Shown: positions 7,875 through 16,571 of the stretch, piece by piece
Position numbering within the stretch: the stretch's first letter is position 1
Layout: each line of letters starts with the position of its first letter
Source: Firmicutes bacterium AF25-13AC
GTDB taxonomy: Bacteria > Bacillota > Clostridia > Lachnospirales > Lachnospiraceae
Direction: 5' to 3'
Assembly: GCA_003478935.1 (NCBI GenBank)
Contig: QUFP01000014.1
Coordinates: 1 to 64,000 of the forward strand
Length of the DNA: 64,000 nt
Program-made: the position numbers and the translations under genes
The notes under the pieces: model-generated
Database searches by the model: none
The model's input: the letters and a program-made list of their open reading frames with translations, nothing else
What the model was told of the DNA's origin: nothing

Positions 7875-9341
7875 ATGAAAGAAAACAAAGAAAGTAAGGG
7901 AACACAGTTTGAAGAGGAGAAGATCCTTTTGACAGAAGATCAAGTGAAGGATCAGACAGAAATCAAGGAAGAGACAGAAAAAGACGATATGGTTGAAAAT
8001 GGTGTGCACAATTACAGCACAGAGGAAAGCTATGTGTGGCCGACAGATCCTGCTGTCAGGAAAAAATTAGAGTGGTTTCGCGATCAAAAGCTTGGCCTTA
8101 TGATGCATTGGGGTGCCTACAGTCAGTTGGGTATTGTAGAGTCCTGGGCACTCAGCGACGCAGATGCCTGCTGGTCAAGACATTGTATTGACTGGGAAGT
8201 GACAGGCGAGGAATTTAAAAAGCAATATTTTGATTTGAATAAGACGTTTAATCCGATTCGCTTTGAGCCGGAAAAATGGGCCGATATCGCGAAGGCGGCA
8301 GGAACCAAATATTTGCTGTTTACAACGAAACATCATGATGGATTCTGTATGTGGGATACCAAATATTCGGACTATAAGATTACAGCAGAGGATTGCCCGT
8401 ACCATACCAATCATTATGCCGATATCTGCGCGCATCTGTTTGAATCGTTTCGAAAGCGTGATCTAGGTGTCATTGCTTATTTTTCCAAGGCAGATTGGCA
8501 TGTGGACAGCTATTGGAGTGAAAATTATGAGAGGGGAAGCTATCAGCATCGTGGTCCGTCTTACGATCCAAAGGAATATCCAGAGGAGTGGGAGCGCTTT
8601 GTAAACTTTACGCAGAATCAGATTATGGAGCTCGGAAGTCGCTATGGTCAGATTGATGGTATGTGGTTTGATGCCGGATGGGTATGCAAGGAAAATGGAC
8701 AGGATATTCGTCTGGGAGAGGTAATTGAGCGTGTTCGTAAGTTCCAGCCGGGAATGCTGTGTGCCGATCGAACAATCGGTGGTCCGTATGAGAACTATGT
8801 GACACCAGAGCAGTGTGTGCCAGAAGAACCGCTTATGATTCCGTGGGAGAGCTGCATTACGCTTGGAACATCATTTTCATTTGTCTATGAGGATACCTAT
8901 AAGAGTCCGCGTGAAGTGATTTGTCTGTTGGTAGATATTGTCGTAAAGGGTGGAAATCTTGCAATCAATGTTGGCCCTCAGCCAAATGGATGTCTGCCAA
9001 AGGGAGCAGTAGATTGTCTGCTTGGAATGGGGCAGTGGCTTGATGTCTATGGAGAGGCAATCTATGGAACAAGAGTCTGCGCACCATATAAAAAGGATGG
9101 CATCGGCTTTACAACGAAAAATGGAGTTGTCTATGCAATTGAGACATTTGCGACAGAAACAGAAAAAGTGCCGTCAAAGGTTTGGATTCCGTATGAGGGC
9201 AAGGTGACAGAAATCACAGAGCTTTCTGGCGGGAGTGCTCTTTCTTTTGAGGCAAAAGAAGGTGGCTATCTGGTGAATGTAGGTAAGTGGAAGGAAGAAA
9301 AAGCACCGATTGGACGTGTCTTCTGTCTGAAAAATGCGTAA
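7875..9341 (+). CDS. GH29 alpha-L-fucosidase
   Basis: GH29 enzymes release alpha-L-fucose by a retaining mechanism. Signature parts are WFRDQKLGLMMHWGAYSQLG, then YLLFTTKHHDGFCMWDTKYSDY, then GQIDGMWFDAGWV, where the Asp is the expected nucleophile, and GGNLAINVGPQPNG. There is no signal peptide. The first 50 or so residues are an unusual highly charged tail (KENKESKG, EEEKILLTEDQ) not typical of the family. ATG 7875 is kept because GAGGAAAAGAGG lies right before it, while the later Met near 7989 has no site. It is the third gene of the GH125 operon and one of three GH29 genes in the window. Confidence 0.92.
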   Translation: MKENKESKGTQFEEEKILLTEDQVKDQTEIKEETEKDDMVENGVHNYSTEESYVWPTDPAVRKKLEWFRDQKLGLMMHWGAYSQLGIVESWALSDADACWSRHCIDWEVTGEEFKKQYFDLNKTFNPIRFEPEKWADIAKAAGTKYLLFTTKHHDGFCMWDTKYSDYKITAEDCPYHTNHYADICAHLFESFRKRDLGVIAYFSKADWHVDSYWSENYERGSYQHRGPSYDPKEYPEEWERFVNFTQNQIMELGSRYGQIDGMWFDAGWVCKENGQDIRLGEVIERVRKFQPGMLCADRTIGGPYENYVTPEQCVPEEPLMIPWESCITLGTSFSFVYEDTYKSPREVICLLVDIVVKGGNLAINVGPQPNGCLPKGAVDCLLGMGQWLDVYGEAIYGTRVCAPYKKDGIGFTTKNGVVYAIETFATETEKVPSKVWIPYEGKVTEITELSGGSALSFEAKEGGYLVNVGKWKEEKAPIGRVFCLKNA

Positions 9342-9354
9342 GGAGGAAATACCA

Positions 9355-11667
9355 ATGGCACAACTTCAGGACAAAAGCAAAATGCCCTATCAGGATGCGG
9401 CGCTTCCAGTAAAGGAGCGAGTAGAGGATTTGCTTAGTCGCATGACGCTTCGGGAGAAGGTTGGACAGTTAAATCAGCGACTGTATGGATTTCACGCCTA
9501 TGAAAGACATGGAGATGAGATTACGCTGACTGAGGAAACAATCAGTGAGGCTGAATATTTTGGCGGACTTGGTGTTGTCTACGGCTTGTACCGAGCTGAT
9601 CCATGGTCGGCGAAGACAAAGGAGAATGGACTTACGTCAGAATATGCTGCAAGGTGTTACAATCTCTTACAGAGATGCTGCATAGAGCATTCAAGACTCG
9701 GCATTCCGTTTTTGCTTAGCTCAGAGTGTCCGCACGGGCATCAGGCGATTGATGGGTATCTGCTTCCTGTCAATTTAGCGGCAGGAGCCAGTTTTAACCA
9801 GGCTCTTTACAAGGAGGCTGTCAGTGTCTGCGCACGGCAGTTAAAGCAGATGGGTGTCAATCTGTCTTTGGTATCGGCGCTTGATGTAGCGAGAGATCCG
9901 CGCTGGGGACGAACTGAGGAGTGTTTTGGCGAGGATCCCTATCTGTGCAGTGTATTTGCTAAATCAGCAGTGGAGGCAACCCAATCAGAGGGTGTTGCGA
10001 TGGTGGCAAAGCATTTTTGCGCGCAGGGGGAGACGACAGGCGGTGTCAATGCAAGCGCAGCTCGTATTGGGGAGCGAGAACTTAGAGAGATTCATCTGCC
10101 GCCGGCAAAGGCATGCTGTAAGGCTGGTGTAAACGGGATCATGGCTGCCTATAATGAGATTGACGGTGTATACTGTCATATGAATCACAAGCTGCTGACA
10201 CAGATTCTTCGAGATGAGTTTGGCTTTGATGGTATTGTCATGGCAGATGGTATGGCGTTAAACCGCTTGCAGGAGGTGATTGGAGATCGGGCACAGGCGG
10301 CGGCTCTGGCTTTGTCGGCAGGAGTGGATGTCAGTCTGTGGGATGGTGTGTTCCCATATCTGGAGGAGTCTGTAAAGAAAGGACTTTTAGAGGAGTCTCT
10401 TTTAGATGAGGCTGTGAGAAGAGTGCTGACACTGAAATTTGAGCAGGGACTGTTTGAACACCCATATCTGCCAGAGAAAACGCTTCTTTCATTTGACTTG
10501 GCAGACTATCCTCAGAGTGAACAATTAGCCGAAGAGTCGGTTGTGCTATTAAAAAATACCGGCGTTCTTCCGCTGGCAAAGACGGTGAAAAAAATTTTGG
10601 TTCTTGGACCAAGTGCCGATGAAATTTATCGAATGCTTGGCGATTATACGCCACCGGTAGAGGAAAATGAGTGCTACACACTTTTGAAGGGGCTTAAAGA
10701 ACTTGCAGGTGACAGACAGTTAAAAACTTGTAGCTATACTGCTCTGACAACTGAAAAGAAAAAAGAGGTAGAAGCACTGACAGAATGGGCAGATGTTGTG
10801 GTTCTTGCTCTTGGCGGTTCATCAAGTCGTTTTGAGGGTGCTCTATTTGACGATAACGGTGCAGCAATTGTACATCATGAAAAAAGAAAAGAAGAGCAGA
10901 CAGATGAGACAACGACTTTTTGTATTCAGAAAAACAAAGAAGCTTGGGCTATGGACTGTGGGGAAGGAATGGACAGTAGTACACTCTGCTTGCCGGGAGA
11001 TCAAAATGATTGGTTTTTGTTGATTCGTCAGATGAAAAAACCGATTGTTACAGTGATTATCGCGGGGAGACCGTATGCAATTTTAAAAATCGCTGAACAA
11101 ACTGATGGTCTTCTGTACAGTTTTTATCCAGGTCCATACGGTGGATTGGCTCTTGCTAAGCTCATTTATGGTGAAGAAAGTCCGTCAGGGCGTTTGCCAA
11201 TTTCAATTCCGGCTCATGTCGGACAGTTGCCTGTCTATTACAATCCGAAGCGTTCTTATGAGGCAATGAAGTATTGTGACGAGGCAGATCGTCCGTTATA
11301 TGAATTTGGAGAGGGATTTGGCTACGGACAGCTTTCTTATGAAAAAATGAGCTTAGAGAAAACAGAAGATGGTGGTGTGATGGTTACGGTCACAGCAACA
11401 AATTTGGCAGACAGATCAGATTGGGCGGTTCCACAGATTTATCTGAGTGACATTGCATCAAGCACAGTTCGACGTGTGCGTGAGCTAAAAGCATTTTCAA
11501 AGGAAAAACTGAAAGCAAATGAGACAAAGAAAATTTTGTTAAAGCTTGACAGAGAAGCATTTTTTGTGTGGGATTTCCAGATGAAAGAAACGCTTGAGCC
11601 AGGCGAGTTTGAAATTCTTTTAATGGATCAGGGAAAAATTTGGGACCGTCAAAGCATTTGGTTTTAA
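9355..11667 (+). CDS. GH3 beta-glycosidase
   Basis: This is a GH3 enzyme of about 770 residues with the usual TIM barrel, alpha/beta sandwich and fibronectin-III-like C-terminus. The barrel shows VARDPRWGRTEECFGEDPYL, VAKHF, NASAARIGERELREIHLPP and NGIMAAYNEIDGVYCH. The nucleophile region reads GFDGIVMADGMALNRL, where most relatives have SDW, so the Asp is kept but its neighbours differ. The substrate cannot be told from sequence: beta-glucoside, xyloside or N-acetylhexosaminide are all possible. No signal peptide is seen. ATG 9355 follows AAGGAGG by 8 bases, just after the GH29 stop. It ends the operon and is followed by a terminator. Confidence 0.9.
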   Translation: MAQLQDKSKMPYQDAALPVKERVEDLLSRMTLREKVGQLNQRLYGFHAYERHGDEITLTEETISEAEYFGGLGVVYGLYRADPWSAKTKENGLTSEYAARCYNLLQRCCIEHSRLGIPFLLSSECPHGHQAIDGYLLPVNLAAGASFNQALYKEAVSVCARQLKQMGVNLSLVSALDVARDPRWGRTEECFGEDPYLCSVFAKSAVEATQSEGVAMVAKHFCAQGETTGGVNASAARIGERELREIHLPPAKACCKAGVNGIMAAYNEIDGVYCHMNHKLLTQILRDEFGFDGIVMADGMALNRLQEVIGDRAQAAALALSAGVDVSLWDGVFPYLEESVKKGLLEESLLDEAVRRVLTLKFEQGLFEHPYLPEKTLLSFDLADYPQSEQLAEESVVLLKNTGVLPLAKTVKKILVLGPSADEIYRMLGDYTPPVEENECYTLLKGLKELAGDRQLKTCSYTALTTEKKKEVEALTEWADVVVLALGGSSSRFEGALFDDNGAAIVHHEKRKEEQTDETTTFCIQKNKEAWAMDCGEGMDSSTLCLPGDQNDWFLLIRQMKKPIVTVIIAGRPYAILKIAEQTDGLLYSFYPGPYGGLALAKLIYGEESPSGRLPISIPAHVGQLPVYYNPKRSYEAMKYCDEADRPLYEFGEGFGYGQLSYEKMSLEKTEDGGVMVTVTATNLADRSDWAVPQIYLSDIASSTVRRVRELKAFSKEKLKANETKKILLKLDREAFFVWDFQMKETLEPGEFEILLMDQGKIWDRQSIWF

Positions 11668-11725
11668 AAACAATCGTAGCAGATAAAATAAAAAATAAAA
11701 TAGTTAACAAAAAAGTAAATAAATA

Positions 11726-11772
11726 AAACGGTGCGAGATAACAAAAGAAACGTAATTCGCATCGTTTTTTTA
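11726..11772 (+). terminator. Terminator after GH3
   Basis: AAACGGTGCGA pairs with TCGCATCGTTT across a loop of about 19 bases, followed by a run of T. Confidence 0.75.
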
Positions 11773-11866
11773 ATATAGTGAGCATAAAAATAAGACAGAA
11801 TGAAAAAATGCCGATTTAAAAAAGCTTTCTAAAAACAACAAATATTAAAAATCAACAAAAAATGCC

Positions 11867-11895
11867 TTGACATCTAAAGAAAAATATAATATTAT
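11867..11895 (+). promoter_or_regulatory. Promoter of the glycan import operon
   Basis: TTGACA and TATTAT are 17 bases apart. The region 11668-12069 holds no gene. It contains the GH3 terminator, this promoter, two TTAACA-type palindromes and a long leader of about 165 bases before the first gene. Confidence 0.75.
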
Positions 11896-11971
11896 ATGAA
11901 TTAGCGATAAACGAGTTATAAACATTTTTGTGACTTGACAAAATTGCGTGAAAAACGCCAAGAAAACAGCG

Positions 11972-12039
11972 GTTAACATCTGTTAACAAAACTGAAGGAG
12001 GGCAAGAAAACATATTAACAAAACAAAGAATTTGTTAAT
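11972..12039 (+). promoter_or_regulatory. Two TTAACA palindromes in the import-operon leader
   Basis: GTTAACATCTGTTAAC (11972-11987) is a perfect palindrome with a 2-base centre. ATTAACAAA (12014-12022) and TTTGTTAAT (12031-12039) form a second one with a longer spacer. Both lie downstream of the predicted start of transcription, where a bound repressor could block elongation. The same half-site occurs near 31.5-31.7 kb. Confidence 0.55.
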
Positions 12040-12069
12040 AACATTATTTATCTCAAGGAGGAAGGCAAT

Positions 12070-13497
12070 ATGAGAGCAAAGAAGTTTGGAGCAATGGCGA
12101 TGGCAATGGCGATGGCAGCGACAATGATGCCGATGAGTACATTTGCACAGGAGGAGGAAACCTACGATTTTGGTGGAGCCGAGGTTCGTGTATTTGGAAA
12201 CAAGTGGAATGATCTTGACCCGGATGCAGAGGGTGACAAGACTCAGTATCTGGATGCAGCAGCACAGGTTGAGGAAAAATACAATATTAAGTTTGTATAC
12301 GCAAAACCAGATGGCTATGATGGCTACAATTTAGGTGAGTTGATTCAGGCAGGTATCACTGCTGGTGATGCAGGTGTAGATATTCTGGATTCTGAGCCGG
12401 ATGCATTGATATCACTTCTTTCAAGTGGTGCGCTGACTGATTTAACTAATGATATGGATCAGATTCATGTTGGTTCTCTTTATAAAGAGGCAGTTACCTG
12501 GCAGGACCATTGCTATGGTATGACGTTTGATAATGTAGGAGATACCTACTTCATGGTTTATAGCCGTGATTATTTGGAAGAGATCGGTATGGATGTAACA
12601 CCGACTGAGAAGTTCATGGCAGGCGAGTGGAGCTACGATGATATGAAGGAGTATTTGACCGAGATGAAGGCAAAGCTTCCGGAGGGCGTATATCCGATCG
12701 GTATTCACTATTATCACTGGGCTTCAATGGCAGCTGCAGCAAACGGTGTCATTCAGATTGACTCAGATGGAAATATCAACTTCAACCAGGAAGGATTTAT
12801 TGAGGCAATGTCTTTCTATAAGGAGCTGATTGATGAGGGTCTTGCGTGTCCAATCGAAGTTGAGAAGGATGAAGATGGCAATTACAGTGATGTTACTTGC
12901 TATTACTCTACTCAGGATATGGCAGATCAGAAGTTCGTAATTGGACGTATCGAAGCATGGCAGGCAGGTGGTCTGGCAGACAGCATTGGCGAGTGGGGTG
13001 TTACCATGTGGCCGTGGGGCAGCAATGTTACCTGTGATGGCGATTACACAACACTCAGCGATAATTATTATACAGCACAGTCTTATTGGGGCAGCTGCGT
13101 AATTCCGGTAACAGCATCGGAGAAGACAGGAATTGAAGCAATTGATTTGATGAAGATTGCAAATGACTATTATGATCTGGTTCAGCCAAGCGGTGCAGCA
13201 GGTCGACTGTCAGCATGGGAAGCAGAGCAGGCAGGTGAGGAGCCACAGATTGGATTTGATGCCGGAACTGCAAGAGATTTCTGTACAGAGGAAGACTACG
13301 AGCTGTATGACTGGGCTCACAATCGAGTAAAGTATGACTGGGCAAAGCCATTTGACAATGCAAAGATCACCAGCATTTGGAATCTGGCAGCAGAAATTAT
13401 TGCAGAGGGTGTTGATGCGAGAAGTGCAGCTGACTCTGCATACACAGCAGCTGTTGAGAAAGCAACTGAGATGGGACTGATTTCTGAGCAGAAATAA
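12070..13497 (+). CDS. Sugar ABC transporter solute-binding protein, first of two
   Basis: This 475-residue family 1 solute-binding protein captures a carbohydrate outside the cell for the permeases encoded next to it. The signal peptide is Met/Ala rich (repeated MAMAMAMA) and ends MSTFAQEEE, a signal peptidase I type site. There is no lipobox cysteine, which is odd for a Gram-positive binding protein. The mature part has the usual alternating lobes (EVRVFGNKWNDL, EKYNIKFVYAKPDGYDGYN, YFMVYSRDYLEEIGMD). The start is fixed by AAGGAGGAAG just before it. It opens an eight-gene operon and is separated from the next gene by a hairpin that probably makes it the most abundant product. Confidence 0.9.
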   Translation: MRAKKFGAMAMAMAMAATMMPMSTFAQEEETYDFGGAEVRVFGNKWNDLDPDAEGDKTQYLDAAAQVEEKYNIKFVYAKPDGYDGYNLGELIQAGITAGDAGVDILDSEPDALISLLSSGALTDLTNDMDQIHVGSLYKEAVTWQDHCYGMTFDNVGDTYFMVYSRDYLEEIGMDVTPTEKFMAGEWSYDDMKEYLTEMKAKLPEGVYPIGIHYYHWASMAAAANGVIQIDSDGNINFNQEGFIEAMSFYKELIDEGLACPIEVEKDEDGNYSDVTCYYSTQDMADQKFVIGRIEAWQAGGLADSIGEWGVTMWPWGSNVTCDGDYTTLSDNYYTAQSYWGSCVIPVTASEKTGIEAIDLMKIANDYYDLVQPSGAAGRLSAWEAEQAGEEPQIGFDAGTARDFCTEEDYELYDWAHNRVKYDWAKPFDNAKITSIWNLAAEIIAEGVDARSAADSAYTAAVEKATEMGLISEQK

Positions 13498-13545
13498 GTG
13501 CGTTTTGCAGGACAATGGTCGTCTACTATTGAATAATTAGCGATG

Positions 13546-13579
13546 CGGCTGTAGATTTGCAAATATCTACAGCCGTTTT
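13546..13579 (+). terminator. Attenuator hairpin after the binding-protein gene
   Basis: CGGCTGTAGAT pairs perfectly with ATCTACAGCCG over 11 bases around an 8-base loop, followed by TTTTC. It lies inside the operon, so it likely ends most transcripts after the first gene or protects their 3' end. Confidence 0.65.
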
Positions 13580-13606
13580 CATACATAACAAGCGAGGGCG
13601 GTTCAA

Positions 13607-16555
13607 TTGAAAAAAAAGAAAAAACAGGCTCGCATCCGAAATAGCATTCTTCTTGCAGTGCTTGTCATTGCTGCATTTGTGGCATTGAAACTGGCATCAT
13701 CAGATAAATATGCACAGACGCGAACAGAAGTCCTTGAAAAGTATTTAAGCTATATGGATACTGGTGCTGTGACTTATGAGGATTATCTGGAAAGCACGAA
13801 TGGAAACTATGTTTCGGACTCAGCGAAAGAGATAACAGTAAAAGCTGCCGATTACAAAACGGCAGACATGGAAGAGTTAAAACAGGATGGCGATATTGTC
13901 TGGACAGCAGGGGCAGGCAGTATTACCTATGAGTTTGACGTAAAAGAAGCAGGATGGTATTACATCTGCTTGACTTATGATACAGATACGGATTCAACAC
14001 AGAATATTGTAAGAAATATCCGTGTGAATGAGAGTCGTTTATTTGATGGTTGTGATGGAATTGTCTTTTCTCGTTTGTGGATGGATGATAATAAGAATTG
14101 GCTGATGAATACAGACGGAAATCAGGCAGCACCAACACAGATTCAAAAGCAAGGTCCGGCAGTGTGCAGTGTTTCTTCAGCAGATGTTGATAGCATTGGA
14201 GCATATCGTTTCTTCCTTGAAAAAGGAAAGAATACGGTTTGTTTGGAATCGGTTCAGGCAAAGCTTGGAATTGAAAAAATTGCGCTGGTTCCGGCCAAGG
14301 AAATCGTAAGCTATGCAGAGTATTATGAGAATCTGACCAAAGAAGGTGTGCAAACAATTTCAGCAAACGAGATTGATGGCGGTGCAGTGATGATTCAGGC
14401 AGAGGATACGACAGTAAAATCAACCTCGTCATTGTCACCGAACAATGATCGCACCTCTGTGAAAACAGTTCCGTACGATTCCACCTATATTGTTTACAAT
14501 ACAATCGGTGGATCAAACTGGGCAAGTGTTGGACAGAGTATGACATGGACAGTTACCGCACCAAAGTCTGGTCTTTATAAGATTGGAATGCGCTTTAAGC
14601 AGTACTTAAATCGTGGCTTTATTTCCTCTCGTTATTTAACGATCAATGGAGAACTTCCATTTGCAGAGGCGGCTGAGATTGCATTTTCCTATGATCCAGA
14701 CTGGGTAAATGGGTATCTTGGAGATGACAATGGTGCGTATTACTTCTATTTAAATGAGGGTGAGAACACCATTACAATGACAGCAACCTTAGGAGAGCTG
14801 ACCAAAGCGGTTGATCTTGTAAGCGAGAGTGTAGATAACTTAAATGATTTATATCGAGAGATCACAGCGATCACTGGAACAAGCCCGGATTTATACCGTG
14901 ACTATGGCATTATGGTTTATTTACCACAGCTGCAGGATATTTTAGAGGTCGAGTATACTAGATTGAATGCAGTGATGGGATTGTTTGGTGAGGAGTATGG
15001 CTCTGCCAATAAAACATCGGCATTAAACGACATGATGGATGTAATGATTAAGCTGATCAAACAGCCAAATGACGTTGCAAAATATCTTTCAAATTTCAGC
15101 GATTCACTATCTGCTCTTGCTGATTGGGTGACAGGAATCAATAATCTTCCACTTGAATTGGATTATTTGGCAGTCTGTGGTGAAGGTTATAAGCTTCCAA
15201 AGGCAAATGGCAACTTCTTTGAGAATTTTGCTCACACCTGGAATTCGTTCATTGGTTCCTTTACAAATGATTTTAAGGTTCATATGACAGAGAACGAGAC
15301 AGACAGAAAGCAGCTAGATGTTTGGGTAACGGTTGATACCAGAACCGAGTATGATATCATCCAAAAGCTGATCAATGCAGCATATGCTGATTCAGAGTAT
15401 GATGTCAATCTGAGTATGGTTCAGGCAGATACACTTCTTCCGGCAACAGTTGCAGGAAATGGACCTGACGTGGCAATTCAGGCAAGCTATAGTATGCCGA
15501 CGAACTTTGCGTATCGCAATGCAGCCTATGATTTGACACAGTTTGAGGATTTTGAAGAAGTATTTTCAAACTTCCCAGAGGGTGTGAGATCCTTCCTCTC
15601 ATATGAAGGTGGCGTATATGGTCTTCCAGATCAGTTGTCATTCCCAGTATTGATTTATAGAACCGATATTTTGGAGTCAGCAGGACTGAGTGTTCCAGAA
15701 ACATGGGAGGATCTGACTTCAATGATTCCATATCTGGAAGCAGACAATATGAGTGTTTATTTGGCAAGTAACGAATACTTGACATTGGGCGGTTCTAGCA
15801 GTTCTACGACAATGCCAGTCAACCCAATATTCTTGTCGATGCTGTATCAGAATGGATATGAATTGTACAATGATGACAATACAGCGACAAATCTAGATCA
15901 GACTGAGTTGATGATGGTCTTTAAAAATTGGACAGAATACTATACCAATCAGGGACTTGAGTATTCCGTCAATTTAACGACACGTTTCCGCACTGGTGAG
16001 ATTCCACTAATGGTGGGTGATTATACCTATATTAATACATTAAGTATTTCAGCACCAGAGATTTCTGGAAAATGGTCGATTGCAAAGGTTCCTGGAACCA
16101 AAAAGGCTGACGGAAGTATTGATCACACGGCAGCAGCAATGATTGGAACTTCTTTTATTGTGTCATCGACAGTGGAAAAGGATGGAATGTTAAATGAGGC
16201 ATGGGATTTCCTAAAGTGGTGGACCAGTGCACAGACGCAGTCCAATTATTCCATCGAGCTAAAGGCAGCAGACGGTGAGGCAGCTGAGTATCCGGTAGCC
16301 AATATAGCGGCAATTCGTGATGGTGGATTAAAGGATGAGTTTAAGGAAGTTGTTCTTAGCCTGATGGACGATTTGAAGGCAGAACCGCAGATTCCAGGAA
16401 GCTACATCACCGGACGAACCATTCGAAATGCGTTTGTTACGACAGTTTCAGATAATGTGGATCCAATCGATACTTTGTATATCACACTTGATGCGATCAA
16501 TACAGAGATTACGAACAAGAGACAGGAATTTGGCCTGAATACGGCACAAGAGTAG
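13607..16555 (+). CDS. Membrane-anchored CBM-like / solute-binding fusion protein
   Basis: This 982-residue protein combines parts rarely found together. An uncleaved N-terminal anchor (residues 12-30, NSILLAVLVIAAFVALKLA) follows a Lys-rich start. Two beta-sandwich domains of the CBM6/CBM35 kind come next, around residues 70-230 and 258-400 (AGSITYEFDVKEAGWYYICL; SMTWTVTAPKSGLYKIGMRF). A helical linker follows (400-535), and from about 560 a full family 1 solute-binding domain (DVWVTVDTRTEYDIIQKLIN, LPATVAGNGPDVAIQ, YGLPDQLSFPVLIYRTDILE). The start is TTG with GAGGGCGG before it. It probably holds glycan chains near the permeases. Its partner specificity relative to the first binding protein is unknown. 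Confidence 0.8.
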   Translation: MKKKKKQARIRNSILLAVLVIAAFVALKLASSDKYAQTRTEVLEKYLSYMDTGAVTYEDYLESTNGNYVSDSAKEITVKAADYKTADMEELKQDGDIVWTAGAGSITYEFDVKEAGWYYICLTYDTDTDSTQNIVRNIRVNESRLFDGCDGIVFSRLWMDDNKNWLMNTDGNQAAPTQIQKQGPAVCSVSSADVDSIGAYRFFLEKGKNTVCLESVQAKLGIEKIALVPAKEIVSYAEYYENLTKEGVQTISANEIDGGAVMIQAEDTTVKSTSSLSPNNDRTSVKTVPYDSTYIVYNTIGGSNWASVGQSMTWTVTAPKSGLYKIGMRFKQYLNRGFISSRYLTINGELPFAEAAEIAFSYDPDWVNGYLGDDNGAYYFYLNEGENTITMTATLGELTKAVDLVSESVDNLNDLYREITAITGTSPDLYRDYGIMVYLPQLQDILEVEYTRLNAVMGLFGEEYGSANKTSALNDMMDVMIKLIKQPNDVAKYLSNFSDSLSALADWVTGINNLPLELDYLAVCGEGYKLPKANGNFFENFAHTWNSFIGSFTNDFKVHMTENETDRKQLDVWVTVDTRTEYDIIQKLINAAYADSEYDVNLSMVQADTLLPATVAGNGPDVAIQASYSMPTNFAYRNAAYDLTQFEDFEEVFSNFPEGVRSFLSYEGGVYGLPDQLSFPVLIYRTDILESAGLSVPETWEDLTSMIPYLEADNMSVYLASNEYLTLGGSSSSTTMPVNPIFLSMLYQNGYELYNDDNTATNLDQTELMMVFKNWTEYYTNQGLEYSVNLTTRFRTGEIPLMVGDYTYINTLSISAPEISGKWSIAKVPGTKKADGSIDHTAAAMIGTSFIVSSTVEKDGMLNEAWDFLKWWTSAQTQSNYSIELKAADGEAAEYPVANIAAIRDGGLKDEFKEVVLSLMDDLKAEPQIPGSYITGRTIRNAFVTTVSDNVDPIDTLYITLDAINTEITNKRQEFGLNTAQE

Positions 16556-16571
16556 AAAGGGGGCAAAAAGC

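Noticed and set aside
12100..12125. Short tandem repeat GCGATGGCAATG in the signal peptide of the first binding protein
   Set aside because: It codes for alternating Met-Ala in a hydrophobic core and is explained by the signal peptide. It is too short to call a variable repeat.
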